A stretch of 64,000 nucleotides of DNA from Leifsonia sp. EB41. GTDB taxonomy: Bacteria; Actinomycetota; Actinomycetes; Actinomycetales; Microbacteriaceae. Below, one piece after another: positions 23,666 through 37,311 of this stretch; the stretch's first letter is position 1; the number at the start of each line of letters is the position of its first letter. Both the position numbers and the translations under genes were made by a program. The stretch spans positions 2,356,001 to 2,420,000 of the forward strand of contig NZ_JBGCCJ010000001.1 in NCBI RefSeq assembly GCF_041262565.1. Direction: 5' to 3'. The notes beneath the pieces were generated by a model. That model ran no database searches. It saw only the letters and a program-made list of their open reading frames with translations, and was not told where the DNA came from.

Positions 23666-25274
23666 CCACATCGACGTCGCGCCTCCGCGCGAGGACCCGA
23701 ACGTCGTCCAGCCCAAGCTCGGCCCCCTCGGCTGGCTGCGCTGGGCCTGGCGTCAGCTCACGAGCATGCGCACGGCGCTGTTCCTGCTGCTGCTGCTCGC
23801 GATCGCGGCAGTCCCCGGCTCGCTGTTCCCGCAGCGCGGCGCCGACCCGAACGGCGTCACCAAGTACTTCAGCGACAACCCGCAGCTCGCACCGGTGCTC
23901 GACAAGTTCCAGCTCTTCGACGTCTACACGTCGTTCTGGTTCTCGGCCATCTACCTGCTGCTCTTCGCATCGCTGATCGGCTGCATCATCCCGCGCACGG
24001 CGCACCACTTCCGCGCCTTGCGGGCCCGCCCGCCGCGCACGCCCGTCCGGCTCACCCGGATGTCAGCCTTCCAGGCGCGAATCCTCCCCGCCGAGCTCCG
24101 CGCGGACGCCCCGAACCCGATCGAGGCGGCGCGCCAGGTGCTCCGCCGGTCGCGCTATCGGGTGTCCCTCTACCAGGACGCCCGATCGACCTCGGTTTCC
24201 GCCGAGCGCGGCTACCTGCGCGAGACCGGCAACCTCGTCTTCCACATCGCTCTGCTGGGCGTACTGGTCGCCGTCGGCATCGGCGGAGGCTTCGGCTACA
24301 CCGGCCAGAAGGTGGTCGTCGTCGGCCAGAGCTTCGTCAACAGCCTGCCGTCCTACAACTCGTTCAACCCGGGGAGGTTCTTCTCCGACGGATCGCTCGA
24401 GCCGTTCTCCATCCGGGTCAACAGCCTGGATGTCGCGTACGAGACCAAGAACCCGAACGCCAAAGGCACACCGCTCGACTACACCGCGAAGGTGACGACG
24501 ACGGGTCCGGGCGACACCTCGAGCGATTCGACGATCAAGGTCAACGAGCCGCTGGCGATCGGCGGCACGAACGTCTATCTGCTCGGCAACGGCTACGCGC
24601 CGACCATCACCGTCCGCGATCCGAAGGGCAAGGTGGTGTTCAGCGACTCGGTCCCGTTCATCGCAGAGGACGCGCAACTCACCTCGCTCGGCTGGGTGAA
24701 GGTGCCGGACGGCCTCCGGGAGCAGGTCGGCATGATCGGCTTCTTCTACCCGACGGTCGGCAAGAGCGCGACGGCCGCCGGCGCCCTGACCTCGACGTTC
24801 CCCGGGCTGAACGATCCCGTCCTCAGCCTCAACGTGTACGCCGGCGACCTCGGTGTCGACAGCGGCGTCCCGCAATCGGTCTACAGCTTGAACACCGACA
24901 AGATGTCCCAGCTCGCCGGCCCCGGCACGAAGACCAAGGCGCTGCAATTGAAGCCGGGACAGACCGTCGAACTCCCGAGCGGGCTCGGCACGATCTCGAT
25001 GGGCGACGTCAAGCGCTACGCGTCGCTCGACGTCCACCACGATCCCGCGCAGGGCTGGGTCCTGCTCTTCGCGATCCTCATCCTCGGCGGCCTGCTGACA
25101 TCGCTCTTCGTGCCGCGCCGCCGCATCTGGGTCAAGGCCGTCGAGAACCGCGACGGCTCACTGACCCTGGAGTACGCTGGCCTCGCCCGTGGTGAGGACC
25201 CCAACCTCCTCGCGGCTGTGACCGCCGTCGCCGACGAGCACACCGCACTCCTCACCCGAACCCCGACGAATTAG
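23649..25274 (+). CDS. resB: Cytochrome c biogenesis protein ResB (Ccs1)
   Basis: The 541-residue membrane protein has the ResB layout: helices at about 42-60 and 95-112, the motif SMRTALFLLLLLAIAAVPGS followed by PQRG, a third helix at about 195-215, a long extracytoplasmic domain, and a last helix near residue 465 before the C-terminal tail. With CcsB it forms the system II heme exporter and cytochrome c heme lyase. The start is TTG 23649, inside the end of ccdA; no better start exists before the conserved part. Its TAG stop is the first half of the ccsB -10. Confidence 0.92.
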   Translation: MSRPSDHIDVAPPREDPNVVQPKLGPLGWLRWAWRQLTSMRTALFLLLLLAIAAVPGSLFPQRGADPNGVTKYFSDNPQLAPVLDKFQLFDVYTSFWFSAIYLLLFASLIGCIIPRTAHHFRALRARPPRTPVRLTRMSAFQARILPAELRADAPNPIEAARQVLRRSRYRVSLYQDARSTSVSAERGYLRETGNLVFHIALLGVLVAVGIGGGFGYTGQKVVVVGQSFVNSLPSYNSFNPGRFFSDGSLEPFSIRVNSLDVAYETKNPNAKGTPLDYTAKVTTTGPGDTSSDSTIKVNEPLAIGGTNVYLLGNGYAPTITVRDPKGKVVFSDSVPFIAEDAQLTSLGWVKVPDGLREQVGMIGFFYPTVGKSATAAGALTSTFPGLNDPVLSLNVYAGDLGVDSGVPQSVYSLNTDKMSQLAGPGTKTKALQLKPGQTVELPSGLGTISMGDVKRYASLDVHHDPAQGWVLLFAILILGGLLTSLFVPRRRIWVKAVENRDGSLTLEYAGLARGEDPNLLAAVTAVADEHTALLTRTPTN

Positions 25275-25277
25275 GCT
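25272..25277 (+). promoter_or_regulatory. -10 element of ccsB, overlapping the resB stop codon
   Basis: TAGGCT, then TGCACTC, then GTG 25285, a 7-nt gap. TAG (25272-25274) is the resB stop. Confidence 0.5.
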
Positions 25278-25284
25278 TGCACTC

Positions 25285-26367
25285 GTGACCGAAACCCTGT
25301 CCCAGTTGTCCACGGTCTTTATCTATGTGGCGATGGGGTTCTACGCGGCCGCGTTCATCGCGTTCGCGCTCGACCTCGCCCGCAGAGGAGCCAGAGCCAC
25401 GGCCGAGGAGGCCGCGGTCGTCCCGAGCGCGGTCGCCCGACGGGCGGAGGTCGCCCAACCGGTGGGAGCGACGGCCGCGCGGATGTCCGCGTCCGGCGGT
25501 GGTGCAGTAGCGCCTCCCTCGACGCCGCCGTCGTCCGCGCTCGGCCGGCTGTCGTCGCGGATCAGCACCCGGCTCGAGGACGACGTGATGAACGGCGCCG
25601 CCTCGTCGGTGTCGATCAAGTGGGCGTTCGGTCTCACCATCGTCGGCTGGGGGTTCCACCTGATCGCCGACGTCCTGCGCGGCATCGCGGCCGACCGGGT
25701 GCCGTGGGCCAACATGTGGGAGTTCTCGATGACCGGCACGCTGGTCATCGTCGGCGTCTTCCTGGTCGCTAACCTCAAGTGGGACATCAAGTACCTCGGC
25801 ACGTTCATCATGGGCCTGGTCCTGGTGCTGCAAGGGATCGCCTTGCTCCGGTACTACGTCCCGGTGGTCCCGCTGCAGCCGGCGCTGCAGTCGTATTGGC
25901 TCGTGATCCATATCATCGTCGCCGTGCTGGGCACGGCGTTCTTCGCACTCGGCTTCGCGCTGTCCGGTCTCCAGCTCCTGCAGTACCGACGCGAACGACA
26001 GGTCGAGGAGTCGCGTCCCCAGCAGTTCAAGTTCCTCGCGACGCTCCCCAGTGCGGTCGCTTTGGAGAACCTCGCGTACCGGATCAACATCGTCGGCTTC
26101 ATCGCCTGGACCTTCACGCTGATCGCCGGAGCCATCTGGGCCGAGAAGGCGTGGGGTCGGTATTGGGGCTGGGACACCAAGGAAGTCTGGACGTTCATCA
26201 TCTGGGTGATCTACGCCGGCTACATCCACGCGCGGGCGACGCGCGGCTGGCGCGGATCGCGTTCCGCGTGGCTCGCGATCATCGGCTTCGCCGCGGTGCT
26301 CTTCAACTTCGGCGTCGTCAACGTGTTCTTCCACGGACTGCACGCCTACTCGGGGCTCGGATCCTGA
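25285..26367 (+). CDS. ccsB: c-type cytochrome biogenesis protein CcsB
   Basis: This 360-residue membrane protein has the tryptophan-rich heme-handling WWD motif WGRYWGWDTKEVWTFI near the C-terminus and conserved His residues in helices (FHLIADVL, VIHIIVAVLG). A 60-residue Ala/Pro/Ser-rich loop (about 35-95) separates the first helix from the rest and varies among actinobacteria. Together with ResB it moves heme across the membrane and attaches it to apocytochrome c. It starts at GTG 25285, probably from its own leaderless promoter as well as by read-through. A terminator hairpin follows. Confidence 0.93.
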   Translation: MTETLSQLSTVFIYVAMGFYAAAFIAFALDLARRGARATAEEAAVVPSAVARRAEVAQPVGATAARMSASGGGAVAPPSTPPSSALGRLSSRISTRLEDDVMNGAASSVSIKWAFGLTIVGWGFHLIADVLRGIAADRVPWANMWEFSMTGTLVIVGVFLVANLKWDIKYLGTFIMGLVLVLQGIALLRYYVPVVPLQPALQSYWLVIHIIVAVLGTAFFALGFALSGLQLLQYRRERQVEESRPQQFKFLATLPSAVALENLAYRINIVGFIAWTFTLIAGAIWAEKAWGRYWGWDTKEVWTFIIWVIYAGYIHARATRGWRGSRSAWLAIIGFAAVLFNFGVVNVFFHGLHAYSGLGS

Positions 26368-26389
26368 CCGGATCAGCTCCTCCCGCATG

Positions 26390-26419
26390 ACGCGGTCGCC
26401 CTCGGGGCGGCCGCGTTTT
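26390..26419 (+). terminator. Intrinsic terminator after ccsB
   Basis: ACGCGGTCGCC, loop CTCGG, GGCGGCCGCGT, with the U-run TTT at 26417-26419 after the stem: an 11-bp stem with one G-U pair. It ends the cytochrome c operon before the rRNA promoters. Confidence 0.75.
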
Positions 26420-26492
26420 CGCGTTCCAGGGGGAGACTTCCGCGGAATCACGCGGATCCGGCCCTGCGACACGCCCGGGATGTTCCCGGAAT

Positions 26493-26521
26493 TTGCGACG
26501 TCCCGGAGGCCTGCGTAAAGT
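26493..26521 (+). promoter_or_regulatory. rRNA operon promoter, distal (candidate P1)
   Basis: TTGCGA (26493-26498), 17-bp spacer, TAAAGT (26516-26521). It lies about 510 bp before 16S. Confidence 0.5.
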
Positions 26522-26611
26522 ACTTACTTGTCACCCCAAAGGTGCGGGAGAGCGGAAGAGCTCCCCGGCCTCAAGCGGGACCGAATCCTTAGCCTAGCGG
26601 CAAATCTCAAC

Positions 26612-26641
26612 TTGAAAGAGTTGCTTTGCTGCGCTTAGGAT
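26612..26641 (+). promoter_or_regulatory. rRNA operon promoter, middle (candidate P2)
   Basis: TTGAAA (26612-26617), 18-bp spacer, TAGGAT (26636-26641). Confidence 0.5.
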
Positions 26642-26736
26642 TAACACCCCACTCACTGAGCAGGTCTGACCGGTTCGGTTCGTGCAAATCGGATGTATCC
26701 CACGATGGATGAACGAGAGAGCGCGAAACGGCCAAC

Positions 26737-26764
26737 TTGACAAACTGACTGAGAGTGGTAAGGT
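26737..26764 (+). promoter_or_regulatory. rRNA operon promoter, proximal (candidate P3)
   Basis: TTGACA (26737-26742), 16-bp spacer, TAAGGT (26759-26764): the best sigma-70-type match in the window. A leader of about 265 nt follows, holding TTGAGAACTCAACAG at 26821-26835, which recurs in modified form in the 16S-23S spacer (28840-28854) and probably serves antitermination or processing. Confidence 0.7.
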
Positions 26765-27035
26765 AGAGAAGTTGCCTCACAGAGAAGCCCGAGAGGGTTG
26801 AAGGTGAGAGCGTCCGATCCTTGAGAACTCAACAGCGTGCACAATGTCAAATGCCAAAAACCTCGGCATTGACCCGAAGACCTCGGTCTGAAAGTCGATG
26901 CATGAGATTCCTTTGGATTAGAAACAGAATGTCAGTAGATATTCGAAACTAGTCAAGACAAACTCGCAGGAGACGAGATATTCCTCTCCGATCCTGCACT
27001 ATGTTTCCAGTCGCTTGCGACTTGGAGCAAAACAT

Positions 27036-32087
<5,052 letters not shown>

Positions 32088-32221
32088 AATCACTACTCTC
32101 ATACCGTTGTAAGGCGGGTATGAGGGGCTGAGATTGCCCGCGTCCACTATGTGGTTCTCGATGTACGGTCGAGAACTGATTCAAGCTAAAGCTTGATCGT
32201 TCACTTTGATACATCAATAGT
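32088..32221 (+). other. 23S-5S spacer
   Basis: About 134 nt with no tRNA. A hairpin TTCTCGA-N7-TCGAGAA is visible at about 32155-32175, a likely RNase processing site. Confidence 0.6.
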
Positions 32222-32338
32222 GTTTCGGCGGCCATAGCGAGAGGGAAACGCCCGGTTACATTCCGAACCCGGAAGCTAAGACTCTCTGCGCCGATGGTAC
32301 TGCAGGGGGGACCCTGTGGGAGAGTAGGACACCGCCGG
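32222..32338 (+). rRNA. 5S ribosomal RNA
   Basis: About 117 nt from GTTTCGGCGGCCATAGCG to AGGACACCGCCGGAC, with the conserved CCCGGTTACATTCCGAACCC loop and the closing GGCGG/CCGCC stem. It completes the 16S-23S-5S operon. Confidence 0.95.
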
Positions 32339-32351
32339 ACTTCTTTGTGAG

Positions 32352-32379
32352 ATGGCCACCCAGTGATGGGTGGCCATTT
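32352..32379 (+). terminator. rRNA operon terminator
   Basis: ATGGCCACCCA, loop GTGA, TGGGTGGCCAT, then TT: a perfect 11-bp stem 14 nt after 5S. Confidence 0.85.
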
Positions 32380-32470
32380 CGCGTTAACGGCACAATTCGC
32401 TCGGGCGATGCCCGGGGCGATCCACGCACATAGGCTGGGCGCAAACCCCGGCACCCCGACAGGAGAAGTC

Positions 32471-34270
32471 GTGAGCGACACACCGGCAGACGACGACAGG
32501 ACGTCCGCCTCGAGCGGCAGCGACCGCGGTCGAGGCACGGATCGCCCACGCAACAGCAGCGGCCGGGACGGCGATCGCTCCGGCGGCGCCCCGCGGCGAG
32601 ACTCGGGTCAGGGCTATGGGCGGTCCCGGGACCGCGATGGCGCGGACCGCAAGGGCGGCTCCGGCGGATCCTCCCGCACCGGTGGCCCGAGCCGGCCGCG
32701 AGACGGTCAGTGGAGTCGCGACGGTCAGCGAGGCGGAGCTCAGCGCAGTGACGCGCAGGGCCGCGGAGGGCAGGGACGCGACGGATATCGCGGCGGACAG
32801 AACCGTGATGGCCAGAGCCATGACAACCAGAACCGCGGCGGTCAGAACCGCGATGCTCAGCGCCGTGACGGCCAGGGCGGTGGCGGTCAGTGGAACCGTG
32901 ACGGTCAGGGCCGCGGTCCGCGGACCGGTGGCGGTCAGGCCCGCGATGGGCAGCGTCGCGAGGGCCAGTGGAGCCGCGATGGTCAGCGTCGTGACGGTCA
33001 GGGTGGCGGCGGTCAGCGGAATCGCGACGGTCAGGGCCGCGGTCCGCAGAGCGCTGGCGGTCAGGCCCGCGATGGGCAGCGTCGTGAAGGCCAGTGGAAC
33101 CGGGACGGCCAGCGCCGCGACGGCGAGCAGGCTCGTGGCCAGCGAGGCGGTTCCTGGGACGCCACGCGTTCGCGTGATGGGTCCGGATCCCGTGGGTTCG
33201 CCGGCGGCCGCGACGGCGCCGGGTCCCGGGGCGGTCAGGGTTCGTACGGTGATCGGGCAGGTCGTCCGGCCGGCGCCGGTGGCTCGCGAGGTTATGGCCG
33301 CTCCGACGACAAGCTGTGGACGAGGGACGGTCGTCCCGCGCGCGGTGATCGCGACGCCCGTGCGCACGAGTACGAGCTCAGCGCAGAAGAGGAGCTGGCT
33401 CGAGAACTCCGGTCGGTACGTCCACGGCACGATGACCCCGACCTCCCCGCGGATGTCGAGGCGCGCGACCTGCCGAAGGAAGCTCGCGTCGAGCTCAAGA
33501 CGCTCAGCAAGGACAACGCCGACTGGGTCGCGCAGCACCTGGTCATGGCCGGGCGCCTGATCGACGAGGACCCGGAGCTCGCGCACCGTCACGCCCTGTC
33601 GGCCGCGCGACGTGCCGGACGCATCGGTGTGGTGCGCGAGACGCTCGCCATCACTGCGTATGCGAGCGGGGACTTCGCGCTCGCGTTGCGCGAACTCCGC
33701 ACCTACCGGAGGATCACCGGATCCAACGACCAGATCGCGTTGATGGTGGACAGCGAGCGCGGGGTCGGCCGACCCGACCGCGCGCTCGAGCTGGGACGGT
33801 CGATCGACCGCAGCACGTTGCCGTCCGAGGTCCAGGTCGCGCTGGCGATCGCCATGTCGGGCGCCCGGCTCGACCTGGGGCAGGAGGAGGCCGCACTGGC
33901 CGAGCTGGAGATCCCGCAGCTCGACCCGAACCGCGCGTTCACGTGGAGTCCGGACCTCTTCCACGCCTATGCCGAGGTGCTCGAAGCACTCGGCCGCGAC
34001 GCCGACTCCGCGTCCTGGCGCGAGCGCGCCGAACGTGCCGAGCTCGCGCTCGAGGAGGCGCAGGCCGACGCCGAACTCGAAACGGTCCACGTGATCGAGG
34101 AGGAGTTCGAGCTGGCCGTGGTGATGGATGACCTCGAGTCGTTGGAAGCGGACGAAGGTGCCGACGATGCTGTGGCCGGCGAAGCCGACGCCGGGTCGAC
34201 CGACGAGGCCGCGACCGATGAGACCACGGAGGACGAGCCGCACGATGGCGCTGTTTCGACGGACGAGTGA
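32471..34270 (+). CDS. Disordered RDGQ-repeat protein with C-terminal TPR-like domain
   Basis: The 599-residue protein has three parts. Residues 1 to about 295 are low-complexity, rich in G, R, D, Q and S, built from short RDGQ/QRRDGQ/RGGQ units and two near-identical 42-residue blocks; this resembles RGG-type RNA-binding disorder. Residues about 300-540 are helical and TPR-like (LIDEDPELAHRHALSAARRA, then ITAYASGDFALALRELRTYR). The last 55 residues are very acidic. By order (TPR-like protein then HAD-IIA phosphatase) it corresponds to the Rv1691-Rv1692 pair of Mycobacterium tuberculosis; that match is from memory of the locus. Function is unknown. GTG 32471 was chosen for its AGGAG 5 nt upstream; the frame upstream reaches into the rRNA terminator. 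It overlaps the next gene by 26 nt. Confidence 0.8.
   Translation: MSDTPADDDRTSASSGSDRGRGTDRPRNSSGRDGDRSGGAPRRDSGQGYGRSRDRDGADRKGGSGGSSRTGGPSRPRDGQWSRDGQRGGAQRSDAQGRGGQGRDGYRGGQNRDGQSHDNQNRGGQNRDAQRRDGQGGGGQWNRDGQGRGPRTGGGQARDGQRREGQWSRDGQRRDGQGGGGQRNRDGQGRGPQSAGGQARDGQRREGQWNRDGQRRDGEQARGQRGGSWDATRSRDGSGSRGFAGGRDGAGSRGGQGSYGDRAGRPAGAGGSRGYGRSDDKLWTRDGRPARGDRDARAHEYELSAEEELARELRSVRPRHDDPDLPADVEARDLPKEARVELKTLSKDNADWVAQHLVMAGRLIDEDPELAHRHALSAARRAGRIGVVRETLAITAYASGDFALALRELRTYRRITGSNDQIALMVDSERGVGRPDRALELGRSIDRSTLPSEVQVALAIAMSGARLDLGQEEAALAELEIPQLDPNRAFTWSPDLFHAYAEVLEALGRDADSASWRERAERAELALEEAQADAELETVHVIEEEFELAVVMDDLESLEADEGADDAVAGEADAGSTDEAATDETTEDEPHDGAVSTDE
32885..33136 (+). repeat. Two tandem 126-bp coding repeats
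   Basis: Copies at 32885-33010 and 33011-33136 are nearly identical (42 codons each). Each copy codes GQ(W/R)NRDGQGRGP, then GGQARDGQRREGQW, then RDGQRRDG. Shorter RDGQ-coding units of 6-12 codons surround them. The tract would be prone to slippage and length variation between strains. Confidence 0.8.
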
Positions 34271-35264
34271 CACTGTGACGCCGTTGGCCGGTGTCGACCT
34301 TGTGCTGGCCGACCTCGACGGGGTCGTCTACACGGGGCCGAACGCGATCCCGTACGCCGTCGACAGCTTGAACCGTGTGGCTGAAACCGTCAGGGTCGGT
34401 TACATCACGAACAACGCGTCTCGGACCGATGCGTCCGTGGCCGCGCATCTGCGCGAGCTGGGGCTGCATGTCGAGCCGCGTGACGTGGTCACCTCGCCGC
34501 AGGCCGCCGTCCGGCTGCTGAGTCAGCATGTGCCGGCGGGATCAACGATCCTCGTCGTCGGCGGGGACGGCCTGGTGGACGAAGTCCAGAAGGGCGGGTT
34601 CTCCGTCACGCGCTCGGCCGACGACGATCCCGCCGCGGTCATCCAGGGCTTCTCGCCCGACATCGGTTGGGCGCAGCTCGCGGAGGCGTCGTTCGCCCTC
34701 CAAGGACGCAGCGACAGCGAGCGTCCGTGGATCGCGACGAACACGGACTGGACCATCCCGGTCGAGCGCGGCATCGCGCCGGGCAACGGGACGCTGGTCT
34801 CCGCAGTCCACACCGCTGCCGGCCGGCTCCCGCTCGTCGCGGGTAAACCCGAGGTGGCGATCTTCGAGGAGGCCGTCGCCCGCTTCGATGCCACGAAGCC
34901 GCTGTTCATCGGCGATCGGCTCGACACGGACATCCTCGGCGCGAACCGCGCGGGGATCGACTCGGTGCTCGTGCTCACCGGGATCGACCGCGCCAAGCAG
35001 CTGCTCGCGGGGGACGCGAACTCGCGGCCGACTTACATCCTGGGCGATCTGCGCGGGTTGGATGAGCCGTATCCGGAGGCGAAGACCGCGAAGAACGGTG
35101 CGGTCACGGTCGGGAAGTCGACCGTCGCGATCGACGGCAACGATGTCCGCATCCTCAGCGAGGGCGACGATGAGCTCGACCTGCTGCGGGCGGCGTGCCG
35201 GGCGATCTGGGATTCGGGACGCGCGATCTACGGACTCGAGGTGCCCGAGCGGCTGTACGGCTGA
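34245..35264 (+). CDS. HAD-IIA family phosphatase (glycerol-3-phosphate phosphatase-like)
   Basis: The 339-residue enzyme has the HAD motifs DLVLADLDGVVYTG (nucleophile and general-acid Asp), YITNNASRT (motif II), KPEVAIFEEA (Lys of motif III) and FIGDRLDTDILGANRAG (acidic motif IV), with the type IIA cap between motifs II and III. Relatives include NagD, phosphoglycolate phosphatase and the mycobacterial D-glycerol-3-phosphate phosphatase Rv1692, which lies in the same order after a TPR-like gene. Substrate is therefore probably a small phosphate ester. ATG 34245 has GGAGG about 11 nt upstream and lies inside the end of the repeat-protein gene. Confidence 0.88.
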   Translation: MALFRRTSDTVTPLAGVDLVLADLDGVVYTGPNAIPYAVDSLNRVAETVRVGYITNNASRTDASVAAHLRELGLHVEPRDVVTSPQAAVRLLSQHVPAGSTILVVGGDGLVDEVQKGGFSVTRSADDDPAAVIQGFSPDIGWAQLAEASFALQGRSDSERPWIATNTDWTIPVERGIAPGNGTLVSAVHTAAGRLPLVAGKPEVAIFEEAVARFDATKPLFIGDRLDTDILGANRAGIDSVLVLTGIDRAKQLLAGDANSRPTYILGDLRGLDEPYPEAKTAKNGAVTVGKSTVAIDGNDVRILSEGDDELDLLRAACRAIWDSGRAIYGLEVPERLYG

Positions 35265-35288
35265 CGCTCTCGGTTCCTCGCACCGCTG

Positions 35289-36281
35289 TCAGAGCGCCGC
35301 CGCGTGCTCCACGATCCGGTAACAGCGGCGCACGCGGTCGAGCCACCACTCGGTCCGATCGTCCGGGGCCGCGAGGCGGTCGAGCTGTGCCGTCGACACC
35401 CGCGGGCGGCCGACGGGGATCGCACCGTCCACCGGGATGAGCGGCGACTCTGCGACATCGTGCTCGAACAGCGCCACGGTGCCGAGGCCGCAGTCGAACG
35501 CGAGGTCGGGGACAGCGGCGGCGAGCTGCGCACCCATCGCTATGCCGACCGAGGTGTCCAGTGCGCTGGAGATGACGACCGGGAGGCCGGCCTCCGCCAC
35601 GATCCGCAGCGCTGCATGGATGCCGCCGAGCGGCTGGGCCTTGATGACGAGCAGGTCTGCGGCACCGGCGCGCGCGACCTCCAGCGGGTCGCTCGCCTTG
35701 CGCACGCTCTCGTCGGCGGCGATCGGGATGTCCATGTAGCGCGTGCGCCGGCGGATCTCGGCCAGCTCCTCAACGGTCGCGCAGGGCTGCTCGACGTACT
35801 CGAGGTCGAACGGGGCGAGCGCGTGGATGGCGTGCTCGGCCTCGTCCACGTTCCACAGGCCGTTCGCGTCGATGCGCACGCGGCCCTCCGGACCGAGGTG
35901 CTCGCGGACCGCTCGGACGCGGGCCACATCCTCGGCAAGGGTCTGGCCGGGTTCGGCGACCTTCACCTTGGCGGTGCGGGCACCCGGGTATCGGTCGAGG
36001 ACGGCGGCCACGTCAGCCGCCGCGACGGCCGGGACGGTGGCGTTGACGGGGATCCTGTCGCGAAGAATCGCGGGGGAGGTCCGCCAGCCGAAGTCGATCG
36101 CGGCGTGCAGCCAGGCGGCGGACTCCTGGTCGTCGTACTCGACGAAGGGGGAGAACTCCGTCCAGCCCTCGGGGCCCTCGAAGAGGACGGCCTCCCGGAC
36201 GGTGATACCGCGGAACCGGGAGCGCATCGGGAGCCGGACGACGCGCGCTGTCCCTAACAGGTCGGTGAGTTCGGGCAGCAT
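35289..36281 (-). CDS. menC: o-Succinylbenzoate synthase
   Basis: The 330-residue enzyme of the enolase superfamily has the barrel motifs AKVKVAEPG (catalytic Lys region), VRIDANGLWNVDEA, YVEQPCATVEEL, PIAADESVRK and VIKAQPLGGIHAAL. It dehydrates SHCHC to o-succinylbenzoate in menaquinone synthesis, between MenH and MenE. It is divergent from menB; CAAACT ends 6 nt before its ATG, fitting leaderless transcription. Confidence 0.93.
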   Translation of the reverse strand: MLPELTDLLGTARVVRLPMRSRFRGITVREAVLFEGPEGWTEFSPFVEYDDQESAAWLHAAIDFGWRTSPAILRDRIPVNATVPAVAAADVAAVLDRYPGARTAKVKVAEPGQTLAEDVARVRAVREHLGPEGRVRIDANGLWNVDEAEHAIHALAPFDLEYVEQPCATVEELAEIRRRTRYMDIPIAADESVRKASDPLEVARAGAADLLVIKAQPLGGIHAALRIVAEAGLPVVISSALDTSVGIAMGAQLAAAVPDLAFDCGLGTVALFEHDVAESPLIPVDGAIPVGRPRVSTAQLDRLAAPDDRTEWWLDRVRRCYRIVEHAAAL

Positions 36282-36287
36282 TGCACC

Positions 36288-36332
36288 AGTTTGGCACGCG
36301 GCCCGATTTCGCAGTGCGCTCGACCGTAGGCT
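36288..36332. promoter_or_regulatory. Divergent menC/menB promoter region
   Basis: Minus strand CAAACT (36293-36288) is 6 nt from menC ATG 36281; plus strand TAGGCT (36327-36332) is 6 nt from menB ATG 36339. No Shine-Dalgarno site precedes either start. Confidence 0.45.
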
Positions 36333-36338
36333 TGTGGC

Positions 36339-37250
36339 ATGTCTTCGGCAGTATCAGACCTCTTCGACCCCGCGGTGTGGACGGACGTCCCCGGATTCGG
36401 GGGGCTCACCGACATCACGTACCACCACGACGTGAGCGGGCGCATCGCGCGGATCGCGTTCGACCGGCCCGACGTGCGCAATGCCTTCCGCCCGCACACG
36501 GTCGACGAGCTGTACGCAGCGATGGACGACGCCCGCACGAACCCGAAGATCGGGGTCGTGCTGCTGACGGGCAACGGGCCGAGCCCGAAGGACGGCGGCT
36601 GGGCGTTCTGCTCGGGAGGCGATCAGCGCATCCGCGGCCGGGACGGGTACAAGTACGCCGAGGGCGAGACGGCGTCCGGCATCGACGCTGCGCGCAGCGG
36701 TCGGCTGCACATCCTCGAGGTGCAGCGGCTGATCCGGTTCATGCCCAAGGTCGTCATCGCCGTCGTCCCCGGGTGGGCGGCGGGAGGCGGCCACTCGCTG
36801 CACGTGGTGTGCGACCTCTCCATCGCGAGTGCGGAGTACGGCAAGTTCAAGCAGACCGACGCCGACGTGGGGTCGTTCGACGCCGGCTACGGGAGCGCGT
36901 ACTTCGCGCGTCAGGTCGGGCAGAAGTTCGGGCGCGAGGTGTTCTTCCTGGCCCGCGAGTACTCGGCGCAGCGCGCGTACGAGATGGGGGCGGTGAACGC
37001 AGTCGTTCCGCACGCCGAGCTGGAGGCGACGGCGGTCGAATGGGCGCAGGAGATCCTGACCAAGTCGCCCACGGCGATCCGGATGCTCAAGTTCGCCTTC
37101 AACGCGGTGGACGACGGGATGGTCGGGCAGCAGGTGTTCGCGGGGGAGGCGACGCGGCTGGCGTACGGGACCGACGAGGCGGTCGAGGGGCGCGACGCGT
37201 TCCTCGAGAAGCGGGAGCCGGACTGGTCGCCGTTCCCGTGGCAGTACTGA
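36339..37250 (+). CDS. menB: 1,4-Dihydroxy-2-naphthoyl-CoA synthase
   Basis: The 303-residue crotonase-fold enzyme has the MenB features: FDRPDVRNAFRPHTVDELY, LLTGNGPSPKDGGWAFCSGGDQRIRG (split over the oxyanion region), VVPGWAAGGGHSLHVVCDL, and the catalytic DADVGSFDAGYGSAYFAR. It cyclises OSB-CoA to DHNA-CoA. MenE follows after 61 nt in the same direction. Confidence 0.95.
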   Translation: MSSAVSDLFDPAVWTDVPGFGGLTDITYHHDVSGRIARIAFDRPDVRNAFRPHTVDELYAAMDDARTNPKIGVVLLTGNGPSPKDGGWAFCSGGDQRIRGRDGYKYAEGETASGIDAARSGRLHILEVQRLIRFMPKVVIAVVPGWAAGGGHSLHVVCDLSIASAEYGKFKQTDADVGSFDAGYGSAYFARQVGQKFGREVFFLAREYSAQRAYEMGAVNAVVPHAELEATAVEWAQEILTKSPTAIRMLKFAFNAVDDGMVGQQVFAGEATRLAYGTDEAVEGRDAFLEKREPDWSPFPWQY

Positions 37251-37311
37251 GTGGGTGCGGTGCGGATGCACGCGATCGGAGCGGGCGGATGGCCGCAGTG
37301 GTGAGGGCGAG

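Noticed and set aside
32700-33140. Array of short regularly spaced repeats resembling CRISPR
   Set aside because: The repeats are in frame in one protein, vary in length, have no unique spacers, and no cas genes are present.
32384-34273. 629-residue minus-strand open frame opposite the RDGQ-repeat gene
   Set aside because: Repetitive GC-rich coding DNA leaves the opposite strand open. The plus frame has a ribosome binding site, a sensible domain order and an acidic tail, while the minus product is low-complexity Ala/Thr/Val with no motif.
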